Source: Macrostomum hystrix (lineage: Eukaryota > Platyhelminthes > Macrostomidae). Taken from it: a stretch of DNA of 64,000 nt. The DNA lies in the NCBI GenBank assembly GCA_950097015.1, contig CATNEN010000005.1, positions 4,393,501-4,457,500 of the forward strand. Reading direction: 5' to 3'. A program made the translations under genes and the position numbers. Position 1 is the first letter of the stretch; each line of letters begins with the position of its first letter. Under the pieces are notes generated by a model. The model was not told the DNA's origin, made no database searches, and worked only from the letters and a program-made list of their open reading frames with translations. This document shows positions 35,399 to 48,550 of this stretch, piece after piece.

Positions 35399-38300
35399 TC
35401 GTCCATGGATTTGGAGGAGACGCCACGATGGATTTGGAGGAGACGCCACCATGGATTTGGGGGAGACGCCACCATGGATTTGGGGGAGACGCCACCATGG
35501 ATTTGGGGGAGACGCCACCATGGATTTGGGGGAGACGCCACCATGGATTTGGGGGAGACGCCACCATGGATTTGGGGGAGACGCCACCATGGATTTGGGG
35601 GGGAGACGCCACCATGGATTTGGGGGAGACGCCACCATGGATTTGGAAGAGACGCCACCATGGATTTGGGGGGGAGACGCCACCATGGATTTGGGGGAGA
35701 CGCCACCATGGATTTGGAGGAGACGCCACCATGGATTTGGGGGAGACGCCACCATGGATTTGGGGGAGACGCCACCATGGATTTGGGTGGGAGACGCCGC
35801 CATGGATTTGGGGGAGACGCCACCATGGATTTGGGGGAGACGCCACCATGGATTTGGGGGGGAGACGCCACCATGGATTTGGGGGAGACGCCACCATGGA
35901 TTTAGGGGAGACGCCACCATGGATTTGGGGGAGACGCCACCATGGATTTGGGGGGGAGACGCCACCATGGATTTGGGGGAGACGCCACCATGGATTTGGA
36001 GGAGACGCCACCATGGATTTGGGGGAGACGCCACCATGGATTTGGGGGAGACGCCACCATGGATTTGGGGGGGAGACGCCACCATGGATTTGGGGGAGAC
36101 GCCACCATGGATTTGGGGGAGACGCCACCATGGATTTGGGGGAGACGCCGCCATGGATTTGGGTGGGAGACGCCGCCATGGATTTGGGTGGGAGAAGCCG
36201 CCATGGATTTGGGTGGGAGACGCCACCATGGATTTGGGTGGGAGACGCCGCCATGGATTTGGGTGGGAGACGCCACCATGGATTTGGGTGGGAGACGCCA
36301 CCATGGATTTGGGGGAGACGCCACCATGGATTTGGGGTGGGAGACGCCACCATGGATTTGGGGGAGACGCCACCATGGATTTGGGGGAGACGGCACCATG
36401 GATTTGGGGGAGACGCCGCAATGGATTTGGGTGGGAGACGCCGCCATGGATTTGGGTGGGAGAAGCCGCCATGGATTTGGGTGGGAGACGCCACCATGGA
36501 TTTGGGTGGGAGACGCCACCATGGATTTGGGTGGGAGACGCCACCATGGATTTGGGGGAGACGCCACCATGGATTTGGGGGAGACGCCACCATGAATTTG
36601 GGGGAGACGCCACCATGGATTTGGGGGAGACGCCACCATGGATTTGGGGGAGACGCCACCATGGATTTGGGGGAGACGCCACCATGGATTTGGGGGGGAG
36701 ACGCCACCATGGATTTGGGGGAGACGCCACCATGGATTTGGAGGAGACGCCACCATGGATTTGGGGGAGACGCCACCATGGATTTGGGGGAGACGCCACC
36801 ATGGATTTGGGGGGGAGACGCCACCATGGATTTGGGGGAGACGCCACCATGGATTTGGAGGAGACGCCACCATGGATTTGGGGGAGACGCCACCATGGAT
36901 TTGGGGGAGACGCCACCATGGATTTGGGGGAGACGCCACCATGGATTTGGGGGAGACGCCACCATGGATTTGGGGGAGACGCCACCATGGATTTGGGGGG
37001 GAGACGCCACCATGGATTTGGGGGAGACGCCACCATGGATTTGGAGGAGACGCCACCATGGATTTGGGGGGGAGACGCCACCATGGATTTGGGGGAGACG
37101 CCACCATGGATTTGGAGGAGACGCCACCATGGATTTGGGGGAGACGCCACCATGGATTTGGGGGGGAGACGCCACCATGGATTTGGAGGAGACGCCACCA
37201 TGGATTTGGGGGGGAGACGCCACCATGGATTTGGGGGAGACGCCACCATGGATTTGGAGGAGACGCCACCATGGATTTGGGGGAGACGCCACCATGGATT
37301 TGGGGGGGAGACGCCACCATGGATTTGGGGGAGACGCCACCATGGATTTGGGGGAGACGCCACCATGGATTTGGGGGAGACGCCACCATGGATTTGGGGG
37401 AGACGCCACCATGGATTTGGGGGGGAGACGCCACCATGGATTTGGGGGAGACGCCACCATGGATTTGGGGGAGACGCCACCATGGATTTGGGGGGGAGAC
37501 GCCACCATGGATTTGGGGGAGACGCCACCATGGATTTGGAGGAGACGCCACCATGGATTTGGGGGAGACGCCACCATGGATTTGGGGGAGACGCCACCAT
37601 GGATTTGGGGGGGAGACGCCACCATGGATTTGGGGGAGACGCCACCATGGATTTGGGGGAGACGCCACCATGGATTTGGGGGAGACGCCGCCATGGATTT
37701 GGGTGGGAGACGCCGCCATGGATTTGGGTGGGAGAAGCCGCCATGGATTTGGGTGGGAGACGCCACCATGGATTTGGGTGGGAGACGCCACCATGGATTT
37801 GGGGGAGACGCCACCATGGATTTGGGGGAGACGCCACCATGGATTTGGGGGAGACGCCACCATGGATTTGGGGGGGAGACGCCACCATGGATTTGGGGGA
37901 GACGCCACCATGGATTTGGAGGAGACGCCACCATGGATTTGGGGGAGACGCCACCATGGATTTGGGGGAGACGCCACCATGAATTTGGGGGAGACGCCAC
38001 CATGGATTTGGGGGAGACGCCACCATGGATTTGGGGGAGACGCCACCATGGATTTGGGGGAGACGCCACCATGGATTTGGGGGGGAGACGCCACCATGGA
38101 TTTGGGGGAGACGCCACCATGGATTTGGAGGAGACGCCACCATGGATTTGGGGGAGACGCCGCCATGGATTTGGGTGGGAGAAGCCGCCATGGATTTGGG
38201 TGGGAGACGCCACCATGGATTTGGGTGGGAGACGCCGCCATGGATTTGGGTGGGAGACGCCACCATGGATTTGGGGTGGGAGACGCCACCATGGATTTGG

Positions 38301-38770
38301 GGGAGACGCCACCATGGATTTGGGGTGGGAGACGCCACCATGGATTTGGGTGGGAGAAGCCACCATGGATTTGGGGGAGACGCCACCATGGATTTGGGTG
38401 GGAGAAGCCACCATGGATTTGGGGGAGACGCCACCATGGATTTGGAGGAGACGCCACCATGGATTTGGGGGAGACGCCGCCATGGATTTGGGTGGGAGAC
38501 GCCGCCATGGATTTGGGTGGGAGAAGCCGCCATGGATTTGGGTGGGAGACGCCACCATGGATTTGGGTGGGAGACGCCGCCATGGATTTGGGTGGGAGAC
38601 GCCACCATGGATTTGGGGTGGGAGACGCCACCATGGATTTGGGGGAGACGCCACCATGGATTTGGGGTGGGAGACGCCACCATGGATTTGGGTGGGAGAC
38701 GCCACCATGGATTTGGGGTAGACGCCACAATAGAGTTGGGGGAGACGCCACAATGGATTTGGGTGAGCAA
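35399..38770. repeat. 23-bp minisatellite containing GCCACCATGG, about 145 copies
   Basis: The unit is GCCACCATGGATTTGGGGGA followed by GAC. Length variants of 22 to 25 bp arise in the G run (GGGGGGGAGAC, GGGTGGGAGAC), plus point variants GCCGCC, GAAGCC and TTTGGAGGAGAC. Neither strand contains a stop in any frame, so giant overlapping ORFs appear on both strands; these are artefacts of the unit. Longer blocks are repeated, for example the GGGTGGGAGAAGCCGCC groups at about 36180, 36430, 37720, 38170 and 38520. Confidence 0.97.
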
Positions 38771-39409
38771 CGGTTAGAAGCTTTGCGGCTGGAGGCGACA
38801 CAAAGTTTGAGATTTTAATTAGGCCGGCTGGAGGCTGAGCTGGCGGAGAAGGGGAGAGGGTGGGGGAGAAGGCGGGGTAGAACCGTCGGTCCTGATGAGA
38901 CTTATATGCTTTTAGCTTTTGTTATCCATCAAGTTTTAATCCCAAATCATTCAGAATGAAGTATTCAAATTACAGATGCGGAAGGCGATTTATAATTCCA
39001 TAGAGAAACATAATTTCGCCTTTCCGCACGTCGTTCACTATTTACAAGAATTGATTGAAATCAGCTTTCTTAAATTTTAAGCCGACGCCATTTGACTCGT
39101 CGCTTCTCAGACAAATTTTCCTCTTCTCTCTACAAATAAACTGACGCAGTCAAATTCACGCATGCATCCTCAAATGTGAAATACATTCATACACACAATG
39201 ACACGTGCCTACACCAGTGTGTGAGAGCCAGAATTTGCATACACACGGGCCAAATATTATCATTATTATACGGGTTATAAGCTGCATGCATAAACACACT
39301 CATATAGACATTAATCAACTTCATCGCATCGCATCGCTCATTTGTTATTCCGGAATAAAATCGCTGCTTCAATGGCTTTTTTAAGTCTGTCTTGCTTAAA
39401 AATCCACGG
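38771..39409. other. unique spacer
   Basis: No gene recognised. Confidence 0.45.
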
Positions 39410-39575
39410 AGTGTTGATTCCGTGGCGAGGCCACATTCTAGACCTAGAGACCTAGAGACCTAGCGACCTAGACCTAGACCTAGATCTAGACCTAGTCCTA
39501 GTTCTAGACCTAGACCTAGACGTGAAAGTTATGCCCTATGAGGGCCAACCCCCAAGGCACTGCAGTTCAACTGCA
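39410..39575 (+). mobile_element. degenerate SINE family A copy with internal CTAGAC repeat
   Basis: GTTGATTCCGTGGCGAGGCCACATTC at the left and GCCCTATGAGGGCCAACC with CCAAGGCAC at the right are SINE A body pieces. In between, the usual GGGGCGCAGCCGCGG segment is replaced by about 80 bp of CCTAGA/CTAGAC repeats (39437-39520). Confidence 0.65.
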
Positions 39576-40391
<816 letters not shown>

Positions 40392-40540
40392 TCATCCAAC
40401 TGACCACCTGCTCCCGCACAGCGATGGCAACATGCCTACATTGAGACGCCTTTTAAACCCATTGACTCTAATTGACTCTAAAATTTGATTATTAACCTTG
40501 TAACTCGTTTAAAAATTTTTTTTCGTTTTTTTCAATAATA

Positions 40541-40577
40541 CACTGACGAAGGCCAAACTTTGGCCGAAATATTGGTA
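40541..40577 (+). ncRNA. hammerhead-ribozyme-like motif, possible Penelope-like element remnant
   Basis: CTGACGA at 40543-40549 fits the CUGANGA hammerhead core. It is followed by self-complementary GGCCAAACTTTGGCC, then GAAA at 40566-40569. Such CTGANGA-stem-GAAA motifs are typical of terminal repeats of Penelope-like retroelements. No reverse transcriptase is nearby, the cleavage-site strand is not clear, and an extra A sits at the base of stem II. Confidence 0.4.
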
Positions 40578-40650
40578 ATTTAATAGTCAACTTTTTTGTT
40601 TCTTAATCAGCAAGCAACTGCCTGAAATGCGTGCGTGGCCTCTGTTCTTC

Positions 40651-40653
<3 letters not shown>

Positions 40654-40696
<43 letters not shown>

Positions 40697-40721
40697 CATC
40701 TATCTATCTATCTATCTATCC

Positions 40722-40809
<88 letters not shown>

Positions 40810-40813
40810 GTCT
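40654..40813. repeat. (TATC)n microsatellite, second array
   Basis: About 40 tetranucleotide units with CATC interruptions, 260 bp after the first array and on the same strand. Confidence 0.97.
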
Positions 40814-43328
40814 ATGTACCTAAATATATGAATCGATAAACAAGTGTTTCTTGTTGAACACAATATTTGATATTTTAAACCTGTCAATCATCAATCATCT
40901 TTCTATAGTAATTAAGGCTAGGTTTTTTGGCAACTGTTAGAATTTTTGCATTTAAGATAAAGACTGCAAATTCTTGGGAAGACCTAAGCATGATCACGTA
41001 CAGAGACTACAATTAGTGTTTCCGCTAAGATAGCCCGATATACTTGTCTATCTTCTCCAGTCAATTGCTGGTCTAAAATTGGCTTCCGCGACACTGAAAA
41101 GGAATGGGCTGGGTGAGAGTGAACGAGACCGGAAAAAAACTAAATGCGAAATTAAGCTTGACCAGTAGGAATGGCTCGAGCGAAATTCTTGCATCCCTTT
41201 CTCCAACTCCTCCAGACTATGATTCCTATCCTCCGACACTAACGAGCTCTCTCCTAGGCTGCTGCTGTTAAGGAGATGAGGAAGGACTAGAAGCTTGTCT
41301 TCTTCTCATAGCCTCATGAAATTCGTTGGAGTCCACACGAGACTGAATGAGAGGGGGAACAAGTGCTTGTCTGTCAGAATGCTTGAGCAGGACATGCGCC
41401 TTGCTCTCGCCTGTAAATACGCTGCTATAACATCCCCCGAGCGGCTTTCTGAGGCCAACGAAACCAGAAGGTGGCTGTAGGGAGAGAAAATGTTTTTTGA
41501 AAAATCCCATACCAGAATTCTCCGCTCTGGCCCGACCCACGCGACCTAATATTGGTCCGCGGGCGTGTGATTGCTTAAAATTGCGTGCACTTTTACAGCG
41601 AAGCATTGGGCTGGGGAAAGGGGAATGTCCTCCTCGTTCGGCATAAATTCCAGCTTCTTCGAAGCACTAATGAGTGAGAGGGGAGAGAGGAAAGACGCAC
41701 CGCCGGTGGGAGGGTTGGCGGTGGAAGGTCATCAGTTCCTTAATGTCCGTTAATGGCTCTCAAGGTTCCTGCGCTTCACATTGTGCCCGGTTAGATTTCG
41801 CCAGTGTTATTTGCTGCTTGGTTTGGTGGGCCTTAATATCAGATTTCAAGGTACTGTTATATTTACCCATTGTGAATTGAAGGACTTTTATGGTTGCTGT
41901 CAGTTGTCACCATCTGCTAGGTGGCTTAGGTACCTGATTTGATTGCGAATCAATGCACAGAGTCCCTTCCATCTCCCTACCACTCGGTCTCTTTCCTCTC
42001 TGCCCCACCCGCACCCCAGCCGAGTACGTACACGGATTGTACATTCCCGACTGGGCTTGATGTCTGTCTGGCCTATACGGTCACGTGATTCTTCTCACGT
42101 GACTGGCCACTTTGTTCACTCTAAAAGTGCAGCTAACAAGCTAACCGCACTTGGTGCCTCAATTTTATGACTCAGAGCCAATAAAAAGCCATTGAAGGCA
42201 AGTCAATGACGTCAGTTGCTATTTTTAGAACTGATGCTATTTTTAGAACTGACGTCCGTCACTTATAGATATGGCCCAATTTACGGCCTTCGGCAATAAA
42301 GGTGCACATTTTCCACGCTGCATGCGTACGACACTGATGGCCTTTATCTGCACTAGACTAGTTCTAATTTAGTCAGACTTGATTCAATTTATAATTATTA
42401 CTTCGCGTTGAAGTCTACTGGATCTCGCAGTGTCTAGCAGGCAAGTTAGTACAACATTATTATCCTTTTAAATCTCACCATGTTCATATAACCTCATTAT
42501 ATCGTGAAACCTTCTGTCCCTTGATTTTTTTTCTCTAATTTCAATTATTCTATTTTATTTTCTTTCCCGTTTGGCACAATCGAATCAATCACTTGTCTAC
42601 ATTTTTAATCATCTTTTTAATGTTTTTGAAAGTCCCTCGAGAGTGAATTTTTTGTAGAGACATTACTCAAGACCTTAATTTCACATTGCAGTTAATTTTC
42701 CTGCCGTCAGTGACTATTCAACATGCAGTGGAATTTACAATCGCTTAAATTAGCAATGAAATTGGCGCCTCTTTCATTTTTCCCCCGATTTTCTAGACTA
42801 ATTCCAATATTAATTTTCTGTAAGTTGCGAGAGATTGCGAGAGAATGATCTGCAACATACTACTTTTTTTATCAAGTAATGCATTCGAAGTGCTAGCGAA
42901 TATTTTATGTATCAGTTAAAAATAGTTCTACCGCTGTTCCTTCAACCTCAATTCTGAAGCCAGAACTACATTTTCTGTGTGAAGTGTTACCAAAACACAG
43001 GCTAAACAACGCACCAAGGGGCAGCGACAGCCAACCCTGCCCCCGCTAACAACGATTGGCCAACCAAACAGTACTACAATGTCTCTCTATACGAAATGAG
43101 CAGGGCAGAAAAGTGCTTAATCGTTCAGATATGAAGTCCTGAAAAGCAGGCAACTACTTGTATTCGTGGACCGACCTAGCTCTGTTAGTTTCTGTCTTCA
43201 GATAAACACACAAAACAGTTGAAAAGATATCGGTAACTTTGGTACCTGGACACAATACTAAATCTGTTCAGTTTTAGATACATAAATGTAGAAATACGCT
43301 AAATTATGTTGATCTCGTAAGAATCGTG
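40814..43328. other. unique DNA upstream of the ankyrin-Mab-21 gene
   Basis: About 2.5 kb with no recognised gene. A more GC-rich part at 41050-42170 has small ORFs on both strands without known domains. Any promoter or 5' exon of the downstream gene should lie here, but I cannot point to one. Confidence 0.4.
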
Positions 43329-46300
43329 ATGCAACTTGTCTTCAATCAACATAATCAACAATCGCGACTAAAATTTCGAACTGCACTGCTGTTTGTCGCC
43401 TGCCGGTGGGACTTACCAGCCGTGGTCCGACGCCTGCTACGCAATGGGGTGGATCCCGACTATCGCCTGACTTCGAGTTGGCAGACACCGCTGCACGCGG
43501 CTTGTCTGGGAAATTCTTCGCTAAGTGTTCGCCTGCTAGTAAACGCGCAGGCTTCCCTGGACGAGCTCAATATTCAAGGTGAGTCAGGACTGTGCGTCGC
43601 AGCTCGTCTAGGTCACAGTGAAATCGTCACAATGTTACTGGGTGCTATGACGAACCTAGATTGTGGCCAGAGCTCTGGCTTAACAGCTTTGCAATGCGCA
43701 GTTAAGGCAGGATTCTTCCATGTGGCTTCTGCTCTACTGCGGTCCTGTGCACATAGGACAACAGAGACTCTCGTGAGTAATCATAAGTTTCTGCTTCTAG
43801 ACTTGGATCATGCCTGCTATATGAAGCATTATTAGTATCATCGCCTCTCTAGAACGTTTAGTTGTTCAATGATTCTGAGAGACACTTCATTTTCCTTATG
43901 AAAGCCAGGCACTAATGCATTCAGCTTTGCGTTCAAATTTAATTAGCTTTTAAACTTTTACACAGTAGTAATGCTAGAAAAGTCACTTGCGGCGTGGCTG
44001 GCAAGCTAGTCCTGGAAAAATTTCAGGATGGGAGATTCTAGTTTAATACTAATACGGGCGGGAAGCCTGGTATTCCCTCTGTTAAAGACATAATTTAACC
44101 ATTTTTTAGGCTAATAGAATGCTGGAATTGTCGTTGACTTTGGCTGTACAAGCGAATCGAGCGGAGATAGCCATCGCGCTGATTGATGCCGGAACGCTGC
44201 CAGACGTGGCAACTTTGATTCGCGCAGTCGTTGATCCGCACCTTGGGCATTTTTTACACCCGCTGTTAGAAGCTCGGCCAGATATTAACAAACAATGTCA
44301 AAAGCTCGGCGGTGCTACAGTTCTGTACGCTGCAATCGAAGTAATAAAGTCTGAAGATTTAAAGTTAGTTGATGCTTTACTAAAGGCTGGAGCATGCCCT
44401 AGCATATCATTGTACAACGGATGCTCACCGTTGTATTTAGCTGCGCGAAAAGGCTTCACAAACATTGTGCGACGCCTTCTGACAGAAGGCGCTGATCCTA
44501 ACTGTCTTCAAAATCAAGGTGCCACTCCGCTTCACGTGGCGGCGGCTGAAGGTCATGTAAATGTGATCGCTGTCCTGTTGAATTATGGTGCGCTGCTGGA
44601 CTTTCAGCAGGAAAGTAGCGGAATGACGGCGATACACTTTGCTGCCCAGCATGGCCAAGAGAAGGCTGTGAAAGTACTTGCCAGAAATTCAGCCAATGTG
44701 GACATTCAGGAGGTTCCAAACGGCGGTTTCACAGGATTAACGATTGCTTCGTACTGTGGCTTCTTGACGACTGCTCAGGCCTTTATTAAGGCTCAAACTG
44801 ACGTCAACCTTGCAACGATGGATGGAAGTACACCGTTGCTTGTTGCAGCTCAAAATAATCATCAAAGCACTGTTCAAGCTCTAGCTGATTCACAGCTTAT
44901 AGATCTGAATTATTCGAGCAACGATGGAATAACAGCTCTCTGTATGGCTGCTGACAAAGGATATACCTCAGTTGGTAAGATTCTGGTGCAGAACGGCGCT
45001 TATAGAGACGCTCTATCAAAGTCTGGCTACTCGGCTCTGCATTTCTCCAGCCAGAATGATCACCTGGCGTTTGTTGATATGTTAATTGCGTCACTGGCTG
45101 ATTTAAATGTCGCTTCCAAAGGTGGAATTACGGCTCTTCATGTGGCATCTAACAAGGGCCACATCCGCGTAGTTAAAGCCCTTCTAACAGCCCAAGCGGA
45201 CACGGATATTTGCAGCAAGCAATCAGGCACACCTGTGTGTGCAGCAGCAGCAAACGGGCACGAATTGGTTGTTGCAGCCCTGTTGCGCGCTAACGCTGAC
45301 GTGGACCAAACAGACGTAAGCAATCTGTCTCCAATTTACCTGGCATCACAAGACGGCAGGGACAGAATCGTTAGGCTGCTACTGAATTCTCAGGCGAACC
45401 CTGACTCTTCAAATAAAAACTTTTGCACAGCCTTGTATGTAGCATCGCAGAACAATCATGTGAGGATAATAGAAGCGCTTTTAAATGCGTCTGCCAACTG
45501 TGATCTGCAAAATATAAACGGATATGCACCATTGAGTGTCGCCGCGAAGAACGGTCTCAACCAAGTAGTCTCAGCTCTGGTAAACTCAGGTGCTTACATT
45601 GAAGTGCAATCTTATAGTGGAGAAACACCATTACACCTGGCTGCCGACTACGGTCACCTGACGGTAATCAAAGAGCTAATAAAGGGTATCGGAAGCATTG
45701 ATTGCGTCAATCGTATGTTTAGATCAGCCTTGTTCATTGCAGCTATGAACAGGCATACTTTGGTAGTGCAAGCGCTTCTAGAGGCCAATGCCGATGTTAA
45801 CTTGCGGGACAGAGCAGGATGCACTTCGCTGCATGCGGCATCGGAGAGTGATGCGACACTCGTTGTTCGAGAGTTGATTCGCGCTTACGCGGATGTTGAC
45901 TCGCAGAGCAGCATCGGCTGCTCTCCGTTGTACAAAGCATGTGTAAATTCCAACTCCGAAATCGTTTCTGAACTGCTTCGGGCTCAAGCTGATGCCAATA
46001 TTTGCTCCTCCGAGGGTGCATCTTGTGTACTTTTAGCTGTTCAGGAAGGAAACTTGGACATTTTGCGACAGCTGATCAAGGCCAAAGCCTGTGTTGACAT
46101 CCAAAAGACAGACGGAGCCACGCCATTGCTATTTGCTGCTCAAACTGGCTTCGAAGCGGCAGTTGAACTGTTAATTATGGCCCAGGCAAACCCGAACACC
46201 GGCTTGCAGAACTGTTTCACACCGCTGCACAGAGCAAGCACTGACGGACGTTTGAGCATGGCAGCTCAGTTACTTGGGGCCTTTGCGGATCCTGAGGGCA

Positions 46301-48550
46301 CGACTATCGATGGCAGAAACGCAATTGATATAGCGATAAATGCTAATCACACTCAGATTGTCAGTCTTCTGAGAAAGGCTTCGGCTAACAAAGACTTCTT
46401 TGAAAGCTTTGAGACTGGTCATGCAAGCCTCAATGCTGCAGCAGACGATTTCAGGTCTGAGCAAGATCAGCAATCCAGGTAGGTTGACTCATGCTAGGGA
46501 CATTTATTCTGTATTGAATTTTTTTCGTTTTCGCTCGCTTTATAGCGTTTCAGAAATCAACAGCATTGCTTTTCACACTGAAATGCTATCGGCTGGGTTT
46601 CATTCTGCGCAGGCAGCCATTCAATCCGCTACTGCTGATGTGATGGAGACAATAATTTGCAGCGAAGTTAGGAATCGGTATGCAAGGCCAAAGCTGTTCA
46701 TTGTTGGCAGTTCCTCCGACGGCTGGGGAAATTGTCTGTCTTCAATTTCTGGAACAATCGACCAGGACTCGGACATTGATGTGACGGAATTTCTAACGGG
46801 TCGGGTATTACATACGAGGAGTCATTGTCGTTGTGACACGGTTGAAGAGGACGAGAAACTTCTCTACTCGGATGGCCACATATTTCTACCTGGCGGTCGT
46901 AAGTAGTCGATGTTTTCTAAAAGTTATTTAGTTCAATCGTTGTAATTTAATTGAAAGGGCAAGAATACATTATCATCTTTTCCAGCCGAGCATCCATCAA
47001 AGGCATTCAAATCTTCAGCGATAAGGCCCGCAATCGACAGGGTTACTGCCGTTGCGTGCTGCCGCTATCCATCCATAATGGTGCTGCGTTCTAACCGCGA
47101 AACTAATTTGCCCGAATACACCCTAGAAGCTCTGAAGAAAGTAGTCAATACTACAGAATGTCACGCAGTCTTTGTATCGCTTCCTGGTCAAGTGCCTGGT
47201 AATCATCTGAGACTGAGCACGACTTTCCTAGAAAGGTGTTTGATGCGTATGCTGTCTACTGTACAGGGACAGCTGTTTATAATTCTCAAATACCTGGCCA
47301 AGCAAGTACTTTTCAAGATGGTAAAGGGATTGAAGACGTACATCCTGAAGACAATTTTGTTTAAAATGTTAGACATCACAAGGCCAGCTGAATGGACAGC
47401 CCAAAATCTAGTCCAACTAACAAACCATAGTTTGAGAATTTTAATGAACGAGCTGCGAGATCCTAAAAACGAATCCGCGCCAAGCAGATGCATGGCTCAC
47501 TTTTTTCTCCCTGACACTTACGTCTACCTTAAAGACAATCATTCGCAAAGGAAAGAAATTGCTGATGCTGTGGAGGCAGTGCTCGATAACCTACCTGCTC
47601 ACCTGAGGGCCTTTCAACTGCAGCTTAGACCGGCTAGTGAGTTTCGACTCGATGTCTACTGCACCCTGCCAGTTCTGCCAAGCATTTTCATTGTATCTGA
47701 CTCTGAGGCGATGCAATTCCACGAGATCTACCTGTCTGTAAAGAAGCTGCTGATAATGCTTAGCGAGCCTAACCATCGTTCGAACGATATTTTCGAACTG
47801 GTGAATCGCATTCCGAATTGTGCCTTTACGGCTCGAGAATGCATTCGCGTTATGACCCTGCTAAAATATAATAATATTAGTGAGGCTCAGTCAGCTGCTA
47901 AAGCTGCGTTCATTGATGACAACCATGCGGTGGAAACTGGTATCGAGTGCCGTCAAGCTACAGAATATCTATCGCAGTCGAAAGCCTATGAAATAGTCTG
48001 GAATTATCTCAGCACCAACGATGCAACCTGGCGATTTTGTTTTGAATTCGATGCCAGATTACAGTTTTCATTTTTGCCAGACTTTGCTTTTCGTCACTTT
48101 CCATTGCTATTGAAGGGAACAGGTAATAATTATTTGATGAACTTCGTTTCTCTAGCCAGAAGTTTCATCTGGGACCGTTTTGGCCAGTCTACTGAGCCTC
48201 TCGAGCCTCGACCATTAGTGCTTCCACAGGAAAGCTACTTTGATACACAGGACCTTCTTGTGGCGATGCACTATTGCAACAATTTTTCGGATTTCAATTC
48301 GATTTTTAAATCCCAGTTTGATGAGATCGTGCACGATGAGGTTTTGAAGAGGGAATACTTTGAACTTGTGCATTCAAAATGGGTAAGTATAGACTGCGAT
48401 AGTGTTTACAAAATCCGATTGTACATCATGTGGCACTATTTGATCTGCGAAAAAATCGTTATGCTGAATACATGTGCTTTTTGCTTTCAGATACCATATC
48501 TAAAAAAATGTGCGTCATCGCAACAAAAGGAAGATTCTATCTGCAAATAG
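43329..48550 (+). CDS. ankyrin-repeat protein with C-terminal Mab-21/cGAS-like nucleotidyltransferase domain (5 exons)
   Basis: Exons 43329-43772, 44110-46478, 46546-46898, 46986-48382 and 48491-48550 join in frame to 1540 residues plus TAG. Four ankyrin repeats lie in exon 1 and about 20 in exon 2 (for example TPLHVAAAEGH, TALHVASNKGH, TPLHLAADYGH). Exons 3-4 encode a Mab-21 fold nucleotidyltransferase: GS motif at 46706-46711 (VGSSSDGWG), acidic DSDIDV at 46766-46783, third acidic candidate in AIDRVTAVACC at 47036-47038. The helical half follows (HLRLSTTFLERCLMRML, QLFIILKYLAKQ, LKTYILKTILFKML, then EW), matching the Mab-21 C-lobe. A C-terminal region of about 300 residues is unassigned. 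The family includes cGAS-like receptors that make cyclic dinucleotides for STING, and inactive Mab-21 proteins. The retained acidic residues suggest activity, but this is inference. The start is the first in-frame ATG; an upstream exon cannot be excluded. The last intron (108 bp) is in frame and open if retained. Confidence 0.88.

Noticed and set aside
35279..38818. ORFs of 700-1160 codons on both strands
   Set aside because: They come from the stop-free 23-bp repeat; peptide content is a simple cyclic permutation of the unit and overlaps on both strands and all frames.
41268..41606. 112-codon minus-strand ORF
   Set aside because: No recognisable domain, overlapped by ORFs on the other strand, no splice or homology support.
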